Shown here piece by piece: positions 10,210-19,472 of a stretch of 64,000 bases of DNA. The stretch is from Pseudarthrobacter psychrotolerans (GTDB lineage Bacteria; Actinomycetota; Actinomycetes; Actinomycetales; Micrococcaceae). The notes beneath the pieces are model-generated. The model saw nothing but the letters and a program-made list of their open reading frames with translations. It ran no database searches and was not told where the DNA came from. The stretch's first letter is position 1. Each line of letters starts with the position of its first letter. Position numbers and translations under genes: made by a program. The stretch is from the NCBI RefSeq assembly GCF_009911795.1, contig NZ_CP047898.1, forward strand, positions 2,666,001-2,730,000. The letters run 5' to 3'.

Positions 10210-11052
10210 TCAGCTTCCCTGCCCTGAGCCGGAGTAGGCGAACTGGAGCGTGGCGCCCTTGCAGCCGTCCTGGTTCAGCGTGGTATCCAGCATGGAGATT
10301 CGGGGCCACTTCTGCCAATCAACGCCGAGCAACTCAAGAGTCCGCGTGCCGGGCGGAACGCTGAGCGGATACGGGCCCGAGTAGTTGGTTACCACGTAGT
10401 CCGCGGCGGTGCAGGGAAGCCCCGCAGCCACTGCAGCGGGCGTCCGGTTGATGGCTGTAATAGCGACCGAAAGGCTGCTCAGGGCCAGCGTCTTGTTGTT
10501 GGGATTGGAAATCGAAAGGTTCAGCGGGAGCGTTGATCCGGGCGTGAGCTGGGTGCCGAGATTCCCCGAAATACTGAACGTCTTGTTGGATGACTGGACG
10601 ATGAGTTGGACCACGACGGCGTCAGACTGGCTTGCGCCGGCGGCCGTGCCGATGGTGAGGTCTGCTTTGCCGTCGGGCGTGGTGGCCGACGTCGCCACCG
10701 TCAGTGTGACTGTGGCCGTTTTGCCCGAAGCGAGCGTGACCGACGCCGGTGCGAAGGCCGCCGTCGTACTGGCCGGCAGGCCCGAAACAGTGGGGGTGAC
10801 GCTGCCGCTGAATCCGTTGGTGGAGGTCAGGGATACCGAATAGCTGACCGGGTCGCCCCGGTCAACCGTCCGGCTGGCGGGATTCACTTGGATGGTGACG
10901 CCCTTTGTTTTGTTGCCTTGGCTCCCGCCCTGGCTGGCCGCGAAGATGGTGCCCGCGGAAACGAGCATCACCACAAGACCCACCAATAGCACCTTCGCTA
11001 CGGTGGTGGTTCTTCGCATGAGTGTGCGGAAGTACCCAGAATCATTCTGCAC
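10210..11052 (-). CDS. Membrane-anchored Ig-like protein with the shared two-cysteine domain
   Basis: About 280 residues. The GTG start at 11052 is chosen because AGAAGG lies 6-7 nt upstream; an ATG at 11019 and a TTG at 11079 are alternatives. A hydrophobic segment (VAKVLLVGLVVMLVSAGTIFAA) near the N-terminus is a signal anchor. Residues about 50-140 form an Ig-like module (VTIQVNPASRTVDRGDPVSY) like those of bacterial surface proteins. The last 110 residues repeat the pattern of the neighbouring exported proteins: an Asn-Pro-Asn segment, a first cysteine (GLPCTAADY) and a terminal GCKGATLQF. It lacks the Tyr-Trp motif. The function is unknown; it may be the anchor of an extracellular assembly (inference). 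Confidence 0.75.
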   Translation of the reverse strand: MQNDSGYFRTLMRRTTTVAKVLLVGLVVMLVSAGTIFAASQGGSQGNKTKGVTIQVNPASRTVDRGDPVSYSVSLTSTNGFSGSVTPTVSGLPASTTAAFAPASVTLASGKTATVTLTVATSATTPDGKADLTIGTAAGASQSDAVVVQLIVQSSNKTFSISGNLGTQLTPGSTLPLNLSISNPNNKTLALSSLSVAITAINRTPAAVAAGLPCTAADYVVTNYSGPYPLSVPPGTRTLELLGVDWQKWPRISMLDTTLNQDGCKGATLQFAYSGSGQGS

Positions 11053-11097
11053 GTTCAGCCCTTCTGACCTGATCTGCAATGAGCGGGAGAGGTGGAA

Positions 11098-11136
11098 TTC
11101 GCCAGCGGGAAGGTTCTGCTCCTTCCCGCCGGCGAA
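11098..11136 (-). terminator. Intercistronic hairpin after the first exported-protein gene
   Basis: Imperfect stem of 15 paired bases with one internal mismatch, starting 5 bp after the stop at 11142 (arms 11098-11113 and 11121-11136, 7-nt loop). Its position after the first gene of a four-gene operon suggests partial termination or message stabilisation, which would make the first protein the most abundant. Confidence 0.65.
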
Positions 11137-11141
11137 GCTTC

Positions 11142-11600
11142 TTAGACGCTGCCGACGGTGATCTTGACGACGGCACCCTTGCAGGCGCTTTGGTCCGTAC
11201 CGGAAAGGTCAGTGAACGTCAGGGTTCCGCTGCCAACAGACGTGCCCGTTGATTTCTTCGCCACGGTGGTGTTGCTGGTATCAGCGGTGACGGGGAACCA
11301 GGCGGCCAGGCAGCCCGCTTTATCGGTGGTCACGGTGGCGGTCAGCACCCCCACCTTGGTGCTGGTATTGAGGTCGGCGTTGTCAGCCGTGTACGCCACC
11401 GTGCGTACGTCTCCGGGGGCAAGGCCGCCGTCGAACGTCGCGTGCAGGGTCACGGTGCCTTCGCCGACTGAGTTGGTGGCCGAGCCTAAACCTGAACCCG
11501 TGGTGGTCCAGTAGGCGTAGGCAGCGCCGCCGCCGCCTGCTACCAGTGCCAGTGCTCCGGCTGCTGCCAGGACTTTGTTCTTCTTGGTCATTTTGCGCAT
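11142..11600 (-). CDS. Exported protein with Tyr-Trp signal motif and two-cysteine domain, first gene of operon
   Basis: 152-residue exported protein. The ATG at 11600 is preceded by AAGGAG with 8-nt spacing, which rules out the longer reading upstream. The N-terminus MRKMTKKNK is basic, a hydrophobic Ala/Gly core follows, then AYAYWTTTGSGLGSATNS. The mature domain of about 115 residues has cysteines in AGCLAAWFPV and SACKGAVVKITV, the same arrangement as the two downstream proteins. It is the promoter-proximal gene with a hairpin right behind it, so it may be the major subunit of an extracellular structure (inference). No signal peptidase gene is nearby. Confidence 0.75.
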   Translation of the reverse strand: MRKMTKKNKVLAAAGALALVAGGGGAAYAYWTTTGSGLGSATNSVGEGTVTLHATFDGGLAPGDVRTVAYTADNADLNTSTKVGVLTATVTTDKAGCLAAWFPVTADTSNTTVAKKSTGTSVGSGTLTFTDLSGTDQSACKGAVVKITVGSV

Positions 11601-12127
11601 GAGTGAGACTCCTTGTGGCTGGGGGTAGTGACAGATAGTGAGACGCACAGCCCTCGGAGACCGCTAAGGGAACCTACTTCCGGCTGATCGATGACGCCCA
11701 TACTTCCCGGCCCTGGTGGTCCCAACAACGCGTAGCAGTACTGGACTTTTACGCACCTCCCCGGCCACGACCTCTTGGATGAGGGGCAGGGTACTCAGTT
11801 TTCATCGACCGGCAAGGACGCGTCAGGTGCGCAGGGGCTCTTTGTGCGAGCAGTCGGTATCCCGACGTATTCCTTGTAGTTTCAAGCCAACAGACCCCAC
11901 TCCGGATCTTCGGGCGGTGCCACACGCACGGTAAGCAGGTAGTACTTGAGTACTCCGCTGCCTGGCCGCCTTATGGCGTCTTCCGGGGCCCTGGCTTGTA
12001 TATACTTCTGGTTATCGGTTTAGCAGCGGGCCGTTGGACAGTTCGTCGATCCAGCGACCCGTTGCCACCTTTTTGCCTTAACGGCGGGGTGTGCGCCGAA
12101 TGTTGCCGGCTCGTTTGACCTGAGCGA
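11601..12127. other. Intergenic region of about 530 bp with no gene
   Basis: I find no credible gene in this stretch. It must hold the promoter of the leftward exported-protein operon and of the rightward GAF-ANTAR gene. The notable element is a doubled AGTACT palindrome, listed separately. I checked for known riboswitch landmarks by eye and saw none. Confidence 0.55.
11939..11956. promoter_or_regulatory. Doubled AGTACT palindrome, candidate operator
   Basis: AGTACT occurs at 11941-11946 and again at 11949-11954, separated by TG. Each half is itself a palindrome, and the whole is nearly symmetric. It lies about 340 bp upstream of the exported-protein operon and 170 bp upstream of the GAF-ANTAR gene. 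Binding protein unknown. Confidence 0.35.
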
Positions 12128-12886
12128 ATGGCACTAAGAACCGTGGCCAGCGAGTCAACAGCACAAACACCTTCATCAATCACCGAGCACCTGCACGAAG
12201 AACTCCTCAACAGCTCCGACGTAGAGGAGTTCCTGGATGAGCTCGCCCGGGTGTCCGCCCGCAACCTTTCCGAACCCGGCGACGAAGTGCTGTGCGGTAT
12301 CACTCTCCTCCGTCAGCGTAAGGCGGCCACCATCGCCAGCAGCGGCGCCGCTGCCCGCGCTGTCAGCCACATTGAATATCAGTCCGAGCAAAGCCCGGGC
12401 ATGGCTGCATCACTGGAGCAGGTGACGGTCCATGTTCCTGACCTGAAGGACGACGCACGCTGGCCCGAATACTGCGAAGCCGTCCTGGGCCAAGGCATCC
12501 GTACAGTCCTGGCCATCCCGTTCCGGCTGGAGGGGGAAACCAAGGCCACCCTGCTCCTCTACTCCCACCGGACCTCCCGCTTCGAGGGCCGGGTCCTGAA
12601 GGCTGCGGAGGACTTCGTCCGCCAGACCTCGCTGGCACTGCGGCTTGCGGTGCGTTTCGCGCATTACAGCGAAACGGCGGCGCACCTACGTGCCACCCTT
12701 GAATCACGCACAGTGATCGACATGGCCGTTGGCATCATCATGGCCCAGAACCGGTGCAGCCAGCAGGACGCTTTTGACCTCCTCAAAGCCGCGTCCAGCA
12801 CGCGCAATTCCAAGCTGCATATCGTCGCAGCGGCCGTGGTGAATTCACTGGGCCAGGGGCCCGCCCGGACTTACTACGACGGTTGA
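12128..12886 (+). CDS. GAF and ANTAR domain-containing regulator
   Basis: 252-residue signalling protein. A GAF sensor domain spans about residues 25-175 (IPFRLEGETKATLLLYS is its central sheet). An ANTAR RNA-binding domain occupies about 185-240, with LRATLESRTVIDMAVGIIMAQNRCSQQDAFDLL split over its helices. ANTAR proteins bind paired stem-loops in nascent RNA and prevent termination; GAF supplies ligand or redox control. This architecture is abundant in actinobacteria and its targets are rarely known. It lies next to a receiver-only protein. The N-terminal start is uncertain because the ribosome-binding site is weak. Confidence 0.85.
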   Translation: MALRTVASESTAQTPSSITEHLHEELLNSSDVEEFLDELARVSARNLSEPGDEVLCGITLLRQRKAATIASSGAAARAVSHIEYQSEQSPGMAASLEQVTVHVPDLKDDARWPEYCEAVLGQGIRTVLAIPFRLEGETKATLLLYSHRTSRFEGRVLKAAEDFVRQTSLALRLAVRFAHYSETAAHLRATLESRTVIDMAVGIIMAQNRCSQQDAFDLLKAASSTRNSKLHIVAAAVVNSLGQGPARTYYDG

Positions 12887-13030
12887 ACCCCGGCCCCGGC
12901 CGTCGGGCATCGAGGTGACCAGCGACGTGACCGCTGAGACGGCCAGTGGGCGGTCTGCGTAATACGTCATGATGACGCTTTACACCCACGCCAGCCCGTA
13001 AACTGGTGCCAGAGCCGGCTGAGGGGCCTT

Positions 13031-13438
13031 ATGGAAACAAAACGTATCTGCCTTGTCATTGAGGACAACGATGACATCCGCGGTCTGGTCACGGTCGTCC
13101 TGACCCGCGCAGGCTTTGCCGTTCGTTCGGTTGCGACCGGTGCCGAAGGAATTGCCGCGGCCGCGGAACCATCGGTTGCGCTGATCACCCTGGACCTTGG
13201 CCTGCCGGACATGGACGGGCACGTAGTTGCCCGGGCAATCCGCGCATTAAGCACCGCTCCCATGCTGTTCCTCACCGCCCGGTCCGAGGAAGACGACATA
13301 CTGGCCGGAATGGCCTCCGGCGCGGCCGCCTACCTGACCAAGCCGTTCCACCCCAAGGAACTGCAGGAACTCGCGCTGCAGCTCAGCCCGGCGGACGCCC
13401 CCGCCCGCAAGGATTCCACGCCGCAACGGCAGCAGTAA
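13031..13438 (+). CDS. Single-domain response regulator (CheY-like receiver)
   Basis: 135 residues consisting only of a receiver domain plus a short Pro/Gln tail. The acidic pocket is Glu11-Asp12, the phosphoacceptor is Asp55 in LDLGLPDMDG, Thr82 follows in FLTARS, and Lys104 is in LTKPF. All residues needed for phosphorylation and switching are present, but there is no output domain and no histidine kinase nearby. It may act by protein interaction or as a phosphate shuttle. A GAGGGG ribosome-binding site precedes the ATG. Confidence 0.85.
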   Translation: METKRICLVIEDNDDIRGLVTVVLTRAGFAVRSVATGAEGIAAAAEPSVALITLDLGLPDMDGHVVARAIRALSTAPMLFLTARSEEDDILAGMASGAAAYLTKPFHPKELQELALQLSPADAPARKDSTPQRQQ

Positions 13439-13516
13439 GCCGCCCGCCCTACCCTTCACAGGCGCAGCACATCCTCGGCAAATCGAAGCGATAGTTTGGT
13501 TGCCTACAACTGAGGC

Positions 13517-13810
13517 ATGACTCCTCTCAAGAACAAACCACGCAAGGGCAGCCGGGTCCGGCGCGCCGTCGTCGCCGGGGCCATGGCCCTGACGCTTTCG
13601 GCAGGAGGTGCAACGGCCTGGGCGTTGGACCGGTTTGTGGTCCAGCACGTGGAAGTCTCGGACGTCTCCGCGTACCAGGCCAGCCAAACGGGAACCAGCG
13701 AATCCGGTTCCAGCCAGGGCACGACGGCGGCCACCACCACTGATTCCACCGCCGTCACCACAGACACGTCCTACGCTCTCTCACTTTTTCAAGAAAGTGA
13801 GAGAGCGTAG
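13517..13810 (+). pseudogene. N-terminal fragment of an exported protein, cut off inside a hairpin repeat
   Basis: The first about 85 residues look like the start of an exported or membrane-anchored protein: basic N-terminus (MTPLKNKPRKGSRVRR), hydrophobic segment (AVVAGAMALTLSAGGATAWA), then DRFVVQHVEVSDVSAYQAS and a Ser/Thr-rich linker. This resembles the N-terminus of actinobacterial phosphodiester-glycosidase (NAGPA-type) proteins as I remember them. The last 13 residues and the stop codon are encoded by a perfect hairpin repeat (13771-13810), and nothing matching a catalytic domain follows. It therefore appears truncated by a repeat insertion or a deletion at the repeat. The family assignment is tentative. 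Confidence 0.55.
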
Positions 13811-13840
13811 GGATTTAAGGGACATTAAGTGAGAGAGCGT
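13771..13840. repeat. Palindromic repeat element (REP-like) with an extra half copy
   Basis: A 17-bp perfect inverted repeat (13771-13787 and 13794-13810, 6-nt loop) is followed 16 bp later by a further half copy, AAGTGAGAGAGCGT at 13827-13840. A hairpin plus an extra arm is the layout of REP/BIME-type or miniature elements. No transposase is nearby. It forms the 3' end of the truncated exported-protein gene. Confidence 0.75.
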
Positions 13841-13943
13841 CCGGGGGGTGGTGGGGAGGGGGCAGCGTTTTTGGGTCCTGTGAGCTTGCCGGTTATCGGC
13901 GCATACTTGAACGCACAGGCGGCCACGGCCATGGGAGGACACC

Positions 13944-14141
13944 ATGAAGTTTCTCGGAGCACTGATTGTCATCTGGCTGATCATCGGAGGAATCGCCGCC
14001 TGGCAGCGCGGCTACTTCGGCGGGGCTCCCGGGTCCTGCGCCGAAGCGGGAACGGTGGCCGTGACCATCGTCGCCGGGCCCTTGAACTATCTGGGCGTCA
14101 ACCCGCAGATCGCGTGCGAACTGCCCCAGCCCTCCCAGTAG
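13944..14141 (+). CDS. Small membrane protein of unknown function
   Basis: 65 residues, start supported by GGAGG seven bases before the ATG. The N-terminus is one membrane helix (MKFLGALIVIWLIIGGIAAW), followed by a short extracytoplasmic tail with two cysteines (GSCAEAG and QIACELP) that could form a disulfide. I recognise no family. It stands alone between the hairpin repeat and the hydrolase gene. Confidence 0.6.
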   Translation: MKFLGALIVIWLIIGGIAAWQRGYFGGAPGSCAEAGTVAVTIVAGPLNYLGVNPQIACELPQPSQ

Positions 14142-14221
14142 CCACATCCTTTGGTGCCAGGGCGGGCGGTCCCTAGAGTAGTGAATGCCGGGCTCTGACT
14201 TTTGCTTGCGCCCGAAACTGA

Positions 14222-15094
<873 letters not shown>

Positions 15095-15097
15095 CAA

Positions 15098-15140
15098 AAG
15101 AGTGGATGGGCCAGGCGATTCGCCTGGCCCATCCACTCTT
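15098..15140. terminator. Bidirectional terminator
   Basis: A 20-bp perfect stem (15098-15117 with 15121-15140) and a minimal loop, between the convergent hydrolase and desaturase genes. A-rich and T-rich flanks on both sides suit termination in both directions. Confidence 0.85.
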
Positions 15141-15156
15141 CTAAGGCTTAGTCAGC

Positions 15157-16344
15157 TCAAGCCCTGGCAGCCTTGCCCGGCAACGCCAGCTTGAAGACCT
15201 TCGCCCAGGACGATCCAACCTGCTTCAGCAGCGGACCGGTGGTGTACTTCAGGCCGTAGCGCTGGCAGATCTCGCGTACCCGCGGAGCAACCTCGGCGTA
15301 CCGGTTGGACGGCAGGTCCGGGAAGAGGTGGTGCTCGATCTGGTGCGACAGGTTGCCGGTCATCAGGTGCATGAACTTGGAACCGGAGATGTTGGCGGAG
15401 CCGATCATCTGGCGGACGTACCAGTCGCCGCGGGTTTCGCCTTCCACCATTTCCTCGGTGAAGGTGTCAGCGCCTTCAGGGAAGTGGCCGCAGAAGATCA
15501 CGGCGTGTGCCCAGACGTTGCGGACGGCGTTGGCGGTCAGGGTGCCGTACAGCGCCTGCTTGCCGGAGCCAGTGAGCATGGCGACGGCGGGAGTGGCGGC
15601 GTAGTCCTTGGTGAACTGGGTGACTACCTTGCGGCCCAGCGCCTTGAGGTCCTTGAGCAGTGCTTCCTTGGACTTCTTGCCTGCCTGGTACTCGACAAGC
15701 TCCAGGTCGTAAATGGCGATGCCCCATTCGAATACAGGAGCCAGGATGGCGTTGTACAGCGGGTTGCCCAGGTTATGCGGCTTCCACGGCTGGCTCTCGT
15801 CCATCCGAAGGAGGTTGTATCCGACGTCGTTGTCCTTGCCCACCACGTTGGTCCAGCGGTGGTGAAGGTCATTGTGGCTGTGCTGCCAGGAGCGCGCCGG
15901 GGTAACGAAGTCCCATTCCCAGGTGGTGGAGTGGATGTCCGGGTCACGCATCCAGTCCCACTGGCCGTGGAGGATGTTGTGGCCGAGCTCCATGTTTTCC
16001 AGGATCTTGGCAAAGCTCAGCAGCGTGGTGCCGGCCACCCAGGCGGCCTTGTTCTTGCTGACCAGCAGTGCAGCACGGCCGGAGATCTCGAGTCCGCGCT
16101 GGATCTTGATCATGCGGCGGATGTAGGCGGCGTCGGAGGCGCCGCGCTTGGCGAGGATTTCGTCGCGGATCGCGTCGAGTTCCCGGCCCAGCTCAGCTAC
16201 CTGTTCGTCGGAAAGGTGCGCGGCAGCGGGCGGGCGGACAGAGGGGCCGCCGGACTCGGCGAGCGCTCCGGGGCGCGTCTTTGCCGCTCCGGTCGGGGCG
16301 GCCTTGCTTTCTGAAACTGATTTGTTTTCTGAAACTACTGACAT
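15157..16344 (-). CDS. Membrane fatty acid desaturase
   Basis: Acyl-lipid or acyl-CoA desaturase of 395 residues, integral membrane, di-iron. The three histidine clusters are visible: GHNILHG, HSHNDLHHRW and HQIEHHLFPDLP. The first 45 residues are a polar Ala/Pro-rich extension. It resembles actinobacterial DesA3-type stearoyl desaturases, which introduce a cis double bond. Such enzymes need an electron donor, and the gene lies 13 bp downstream of a ferredoxin-reductase-type gene that is its likely partner. The position specificity cannot be read from sequence. Confidence 0.93.
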   Translation of the reverse strand: MSVVSENKSVSESKAAPTGAAKTRPGALAESGGPSVRPPAAAHLSDEQVAELGRELDAIRDEILAKRGASDAAYIRRMIKIQRGLEISGRAALLVSKNKAAWVAGTTLLSFAKILENMELGHNILHGQWDWMRDPDIHSTTWEWDFVTPARSWQHSHNDLHHRWTNVVGKDNDVGYNLLRMDESQPWKPHNLGNPLYNAILAPVFEWGIAIYDLELVEYQAGKKSKEALLKDLKALGRKVVTQFTKDYAATPAVAMLTGSGKQALYGTLTANAVRNVWAHAVIFCGHFPEGADTFTEEMVEGETRGDWYVRQMIGSANISGSKFMHLMTGNLSHQIEHHLFPDLPSNRYAEVAPRVREICQRYGLKYTTGPLLKQVGSSWAKVFKLALPGKAARA

Positions 16345-16357
16345 GCGTTAATGCTCC

Positions 16358-17454
16358 TCAGAGTTCGAGGTTGACGGGTCCGGCGGCTGCCGAGACACAC
16401 GTTTGGATTAGTTGGCCGGGTTCGCCGTGGACTTCGTTGGTGCGAAGGTCACGGACCTGTCCGGCCAGGAGCGGAGTCAGGCAACTGTGGCAGATCCCCA
16501 TCCGGCAGCCGCTGGGCATCAGCACCCCGGCGTCCTCGCCGACGTCGAGCAGCGGGGTATCGCCGTCGGCGTCAATCTCCCGGTCCGACGCCTCAAAGGT
16601 GACCAGGCCGCCGTCGTGCCCCACACCCCGGCGAAGGTGGTGTTGAACCGTTCAATCATCAGGTTGCCGGGGTCGCCGGCGAGCGCAACATCGGAACCGG
16701 GGGCGCCGGCGGTGAGGGACGCCTGCTTCCACAGGGCCTCGGCGTCGTCCAGGAAACTGTCCGGACCGCAGGCGTAGGCGGCGCGTTCCTTCCAGTCCGG
16801 GCAGATGTCATCGAGCTCGGCCGTGTTGGTCAGGTCCATCCGGCCCTGCTCGCCGGTGTACCAATGGGCCAGCCGGAAGTTGGGGAACTGGTCAGCCAGT
16901 TCAGCGAGTTCCTCGCGGAAGAGGCTGTCGCCGGGCGTGCGTGCGGAGTGCACAAGGACGACGTCGGCATCCGGGCGGCGGGGAACAAGGGTGCGGATCA
17001 TGGACATCACCGGCGTGATGCCGCTGCCGGCGGTGACCATCAGGAGCGGCCTGGGGTGCTCAGGGAGGACGAAATCGCCTTGCGGGGGCGCCAGGAAAAG
17101 GACGTCGCCCGGTTTGGTGGTCCGGACCAGGGTCCCGGAAACAGCGCCGACGTCGGTGACGGTGATGGCGGGGTCCTTGCCGGCGGGGGCGCTCAGCGAA
17201 TAGGAGCGCCAGTGGCGGACGCCGTCCAGCTCAACGCCGATACGCGCCCACTGGCCGGCCAGATGTGAATGCCAGCCGCGGCCGGGACGGAAAAAGATGG
17301 TGGCTGACTGCGCCGTTTCCTGGACCACACGGGTCACCACTCCACGCAGCTGGCGCGCAGAGAAGACAGGGTTAAAGAGCGCCAGAATATCTTCCGGTGC
17401 CAATGGCGTGGTCAGTACGGAAGCCGCCTGTGCCAGCTGACGTAGCCGGATCAT
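16358..17454 (-). CDS. Flavodoxin reductase-type oxidoreductase with C-terminal 2Fe-2S domain (frameshifted)
   Basis: About 365 residues if the frame is repaired. Residues 1-280 form an FAD/NAD(P)H reductase (FAD motif RHWRSYSLSAP, nucleotide motif TAGSGITPVMSM). A plant-type 2Fe-2S ferredoxin domain follows with the Cys cluster in SGCRMGICHSCLTPL and a later Cys in IQTCVSAA. The ferredoxin part is in a different frame: the join lies around 16618-16629, and one extra G in either G run restores a continuous reading (FAG then GHDGGLVTF). Domain order matches the reductases that feed electrons to DesA3-type desaturases, and the desaturase gene follows by 13 bp. Confidence 0.82.
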
Positions 17455-17589
17455 GCAGTAAAACCTAAAGCGGCGCGAGCCATATTTCTCTCTCCTGACC
17501 GTTCCGCAGTCACGCAGTAATAATGGGGCGCTTAGCCCCCAAAGCCCACTACAAGCCTAACGGCTGTGGCTTATGGATGGTTCCCCGGG

Positions 17590-17793
17590 TCAGCGGCTGT
17601 CCCGGTCTTCGAATTCCTCATCGAGGTCATGGTGCCTGAACTCGGTCTCCGGGTTCGGTTCGCCCTCGGCCACGTACTCATAGTCCAGTTGACGCTGCAC
17701 CTGGCTGTCCAGAACCTGCAGCTCCCGGTCCGGAATGCTGGAAAGATCCTCCGGGAACTCGTCTTCCGGCGTCAGGTGTAGCTTTTCGGACAT
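17590..17793 (-). CDS. Small acidic protein of unknown function
   Basis: 67 residues, strongly acidic, no membrane segment (MSEKLHLTPEDEFPEDL start, EEFEDRDSR end). AGAGG lies about 7 nt before the ATG, which supports expression. I recognise no domain. It lies between the reductase operon and the LLM oxidoreductase gene, transcribed in the same direction as both. Confidence 0.55.
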   Translation of the reverse strand: MSEKLHLTPEDEFPEDLSSIPDRELQVLDSQVQRQLDYEYVAEGEPNPETEFRHHDLDEEFEDRDSR

Positions 17794-17895
17794 GGTGAGC
17801 CTCTCTGGGCCGTGAGTAATAACCGGGCCTCAATGGCCCGCACCTTCTCAGGATATTACGTTCCGGGCGGATCACCCAGCCGAATCTGCACCCGA

Positions 17896-18930
17896 TCAGG
17901 AACGGGCCGGGGTCCAGCCGACGGCGGGCGCAATGTACCGGGCGATGTTGCCCAGCATTTTGGCGTTGAAGTCAACGCCCAACTGGTTGGGTACTGTCAC
18001 CAGCAATGTGTCCGCGGCCTGGACCGCGGCGTCGGCCGCCAGCTGTTCGGCCAGGACATCCGGCGCGCCGGCATAGGTCTTGCCGAAGCGTGCCGTCAGG
18101 CCGTCGATGACACCTACCTGGTCCCGACTGTCCCGCAGCGCGCTGCCCGCAAAATACCTGCTGTCCTCGTCGTCGACGATCGGCAGGATGCTCCGGCTCA
18201 CGGAGACACGCGGCTGGTGGCTGTGTCCTGCCGCGGCCCAGGCGTCCCGGAAGAGCTGGATCTGCTCCGCCTGCAGCTGGTCGAAGGGGACGCCGGTGTC
18301 CTCGGTGAGCAGGGTGGAGCTCATCAGGTTCATGCCCAGTCCGGCCGCCCACACGGCGGTGTTGCGGCTTCCTGCGCCCCACCAGATCCGCTCCGCGAGA
18401 CCCTGCGACTGCGGCTGGACCGGCAACAGGCCGGTGGCACCGCCGGCGTAGCGCGGGTCCGCCTCGGCCACTCCGGCGCCGCTGATGGCGTGCCGGAACC
18501 GGGCTGTGTGCCGGCGGGCCATGTCTGCCTCGGTCTCCCCTTCCGCCGGTTTGTGGCCGAAGGCGGCGGCCCCGCTCCGGGCGGGCTCGGGTGAACCACG
18601 GCTGATGCCCAGCTGCAGCCTGCCACCGCTGATCAGGTCCGTGGCCGCGGCTTCCTCGGCCATGTACAGCGGATTTTCGTAGCGCATGTCGATCACACCC
18701 GTGCCGATCTCAATCCGGCTGGTCCGGGCGGCGATGGCTGCCAGCAGCGGGAAGGGGGACGCCTGCTGGCGGGCGAAGTGGTGCACCCGGAAAAAGGCGC
18801 CGTCGATTCCGAGTTCCTCCGCCGCGACCGCCAGCTCAATGCCCTGAAGCAGGGCCTCGCCGGCGGTTCGGGTGCGGGAGCCCTGGCCGGGGCCCCAGTG
18901 GCCGAAAGAAAGGAATCCAATGCGTTGCAT
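17896..18930 (-). CDS. LLM-class flavin-dependent oxidoreductase
   Basis: Bacterial-luciferase-like monooxygenase, 344 residues from the ATG at 18930 ([13 protein letters not shown]). The TIM-barrel family pattern is visible: [44 protein letters not shown] and [15 protein letters not shown]. These proteins use FMN (sometimes F420) to oxidise small organic substrates. The substrate cannot be predicted. It is divergent from a YnfA-family gene with 54 bp between starts. Confidence 0.9.
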   Translation of the reverse strand: MQRIGFLSFGHWGPGQGSRTRTAGEALLQGIELAVAAEELGIDGAFFRVHHFARQQASPFPLLAAIAARTSRIEIGTGVIDMRYENPLYMAEEAAATDLISGGRLQLGISRGSPEPARSGAAAFGHKPAEGETEADMARRHTARFRHAISGAGVAEADPRYAGGATGLLPVQPQSQGLAERIWWGAGSRNTAVWAAGLGMNLMSSTLLTEDTGVPFDQLQAEQIQLFRDAWAAAGHSHQPRVSVSRSILPIVDDEDSRYFAGSALRDSRDQVGVIDGLTARFGKTYAGAPDVLAEQLAADAAVQAADTLLVTVPNQLGVDFNAKMLGNIARYIAPAVGWTPARS

Positions 18931-18984
18931 GTATGGCCCAACCTCCCCGCGGCGGACCGCATTCCCGGCTGGCATGATGGGCCT

Positions 18985-19344
18985 GTGAATATTCCTGCTG
19001 AAACCGTGGCGATCGCCAAAACGACTCTGCTGTTCGTCCTGGCCGCTGCCGCCGAGATCGGCGGCGCGTGGCTCGTGTGGCAGTCAGTCCGCGAGGGCAA
19101 GGACTGGTGGTGGGCAGGGCTGGGTGTCATTGCCCTGGGCCTCTACGGCTTTGTGGCCACCCTGCAGCCGGATGCCCACTTCGGCCGGATCCTGGCCGCG
19201 TACGGCGGAGTGTTTGTGGCCGGGTCGCTTGCCTGGGGAATGGTCTTCGACGGCTTCCGTCCGGACCGGTGGGACATTGCAGGCTCCGTCATCTGCCTGG
19301 CCGGGGTGGCTGTGATCATGTTTGCCCCGCGAAACGCGGGCTGA
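18985..19344 (+). CDS. YnfA family small membrane protein
   Basis: 119 residues from a GTG start. Four membrane helices are predicted, and the sequence carries the family pattern [23 protein letters not shown] with [21 protein letters not shown]. The length agrees with the about 108 residues usual for YnfA. YnfA proteins are SMR-superfamily relatives; some are reported to export cationic compounds, but the family role remains uncertain. A longer upstream reading is rejected because it runs through the divergent LLM gene. Confidence 0.88.
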   Translation: MNIPAETVAIAKTTLLFVLAAAAEIGGAWLVWQSVREGKDWWWAGLGVIALGLYGFVATLQPDAHFGRILAAYGGVFVAGSLAWGMVFDGFRPDRWDIAGSVICLAGVAVIMFAPRNAG

Positions 19345-19472
19345 GCCGCTGGCCGGGGTCCGACGGCGGCCGTCCACCCAGGTTCCCAAGCGGCCGGACC
19401 GCCTGGGACTGGTCACGGTCAGCGCCGTTTTCCTGCGCTGGGAGCACCGGGGATCGGTGTGGTGCCGGCGGG

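Noticed and set aside
13771..13840. CRISPR repeat
   Set aside because: There is one hairpin and one half copy without regular spacers or cas genes.
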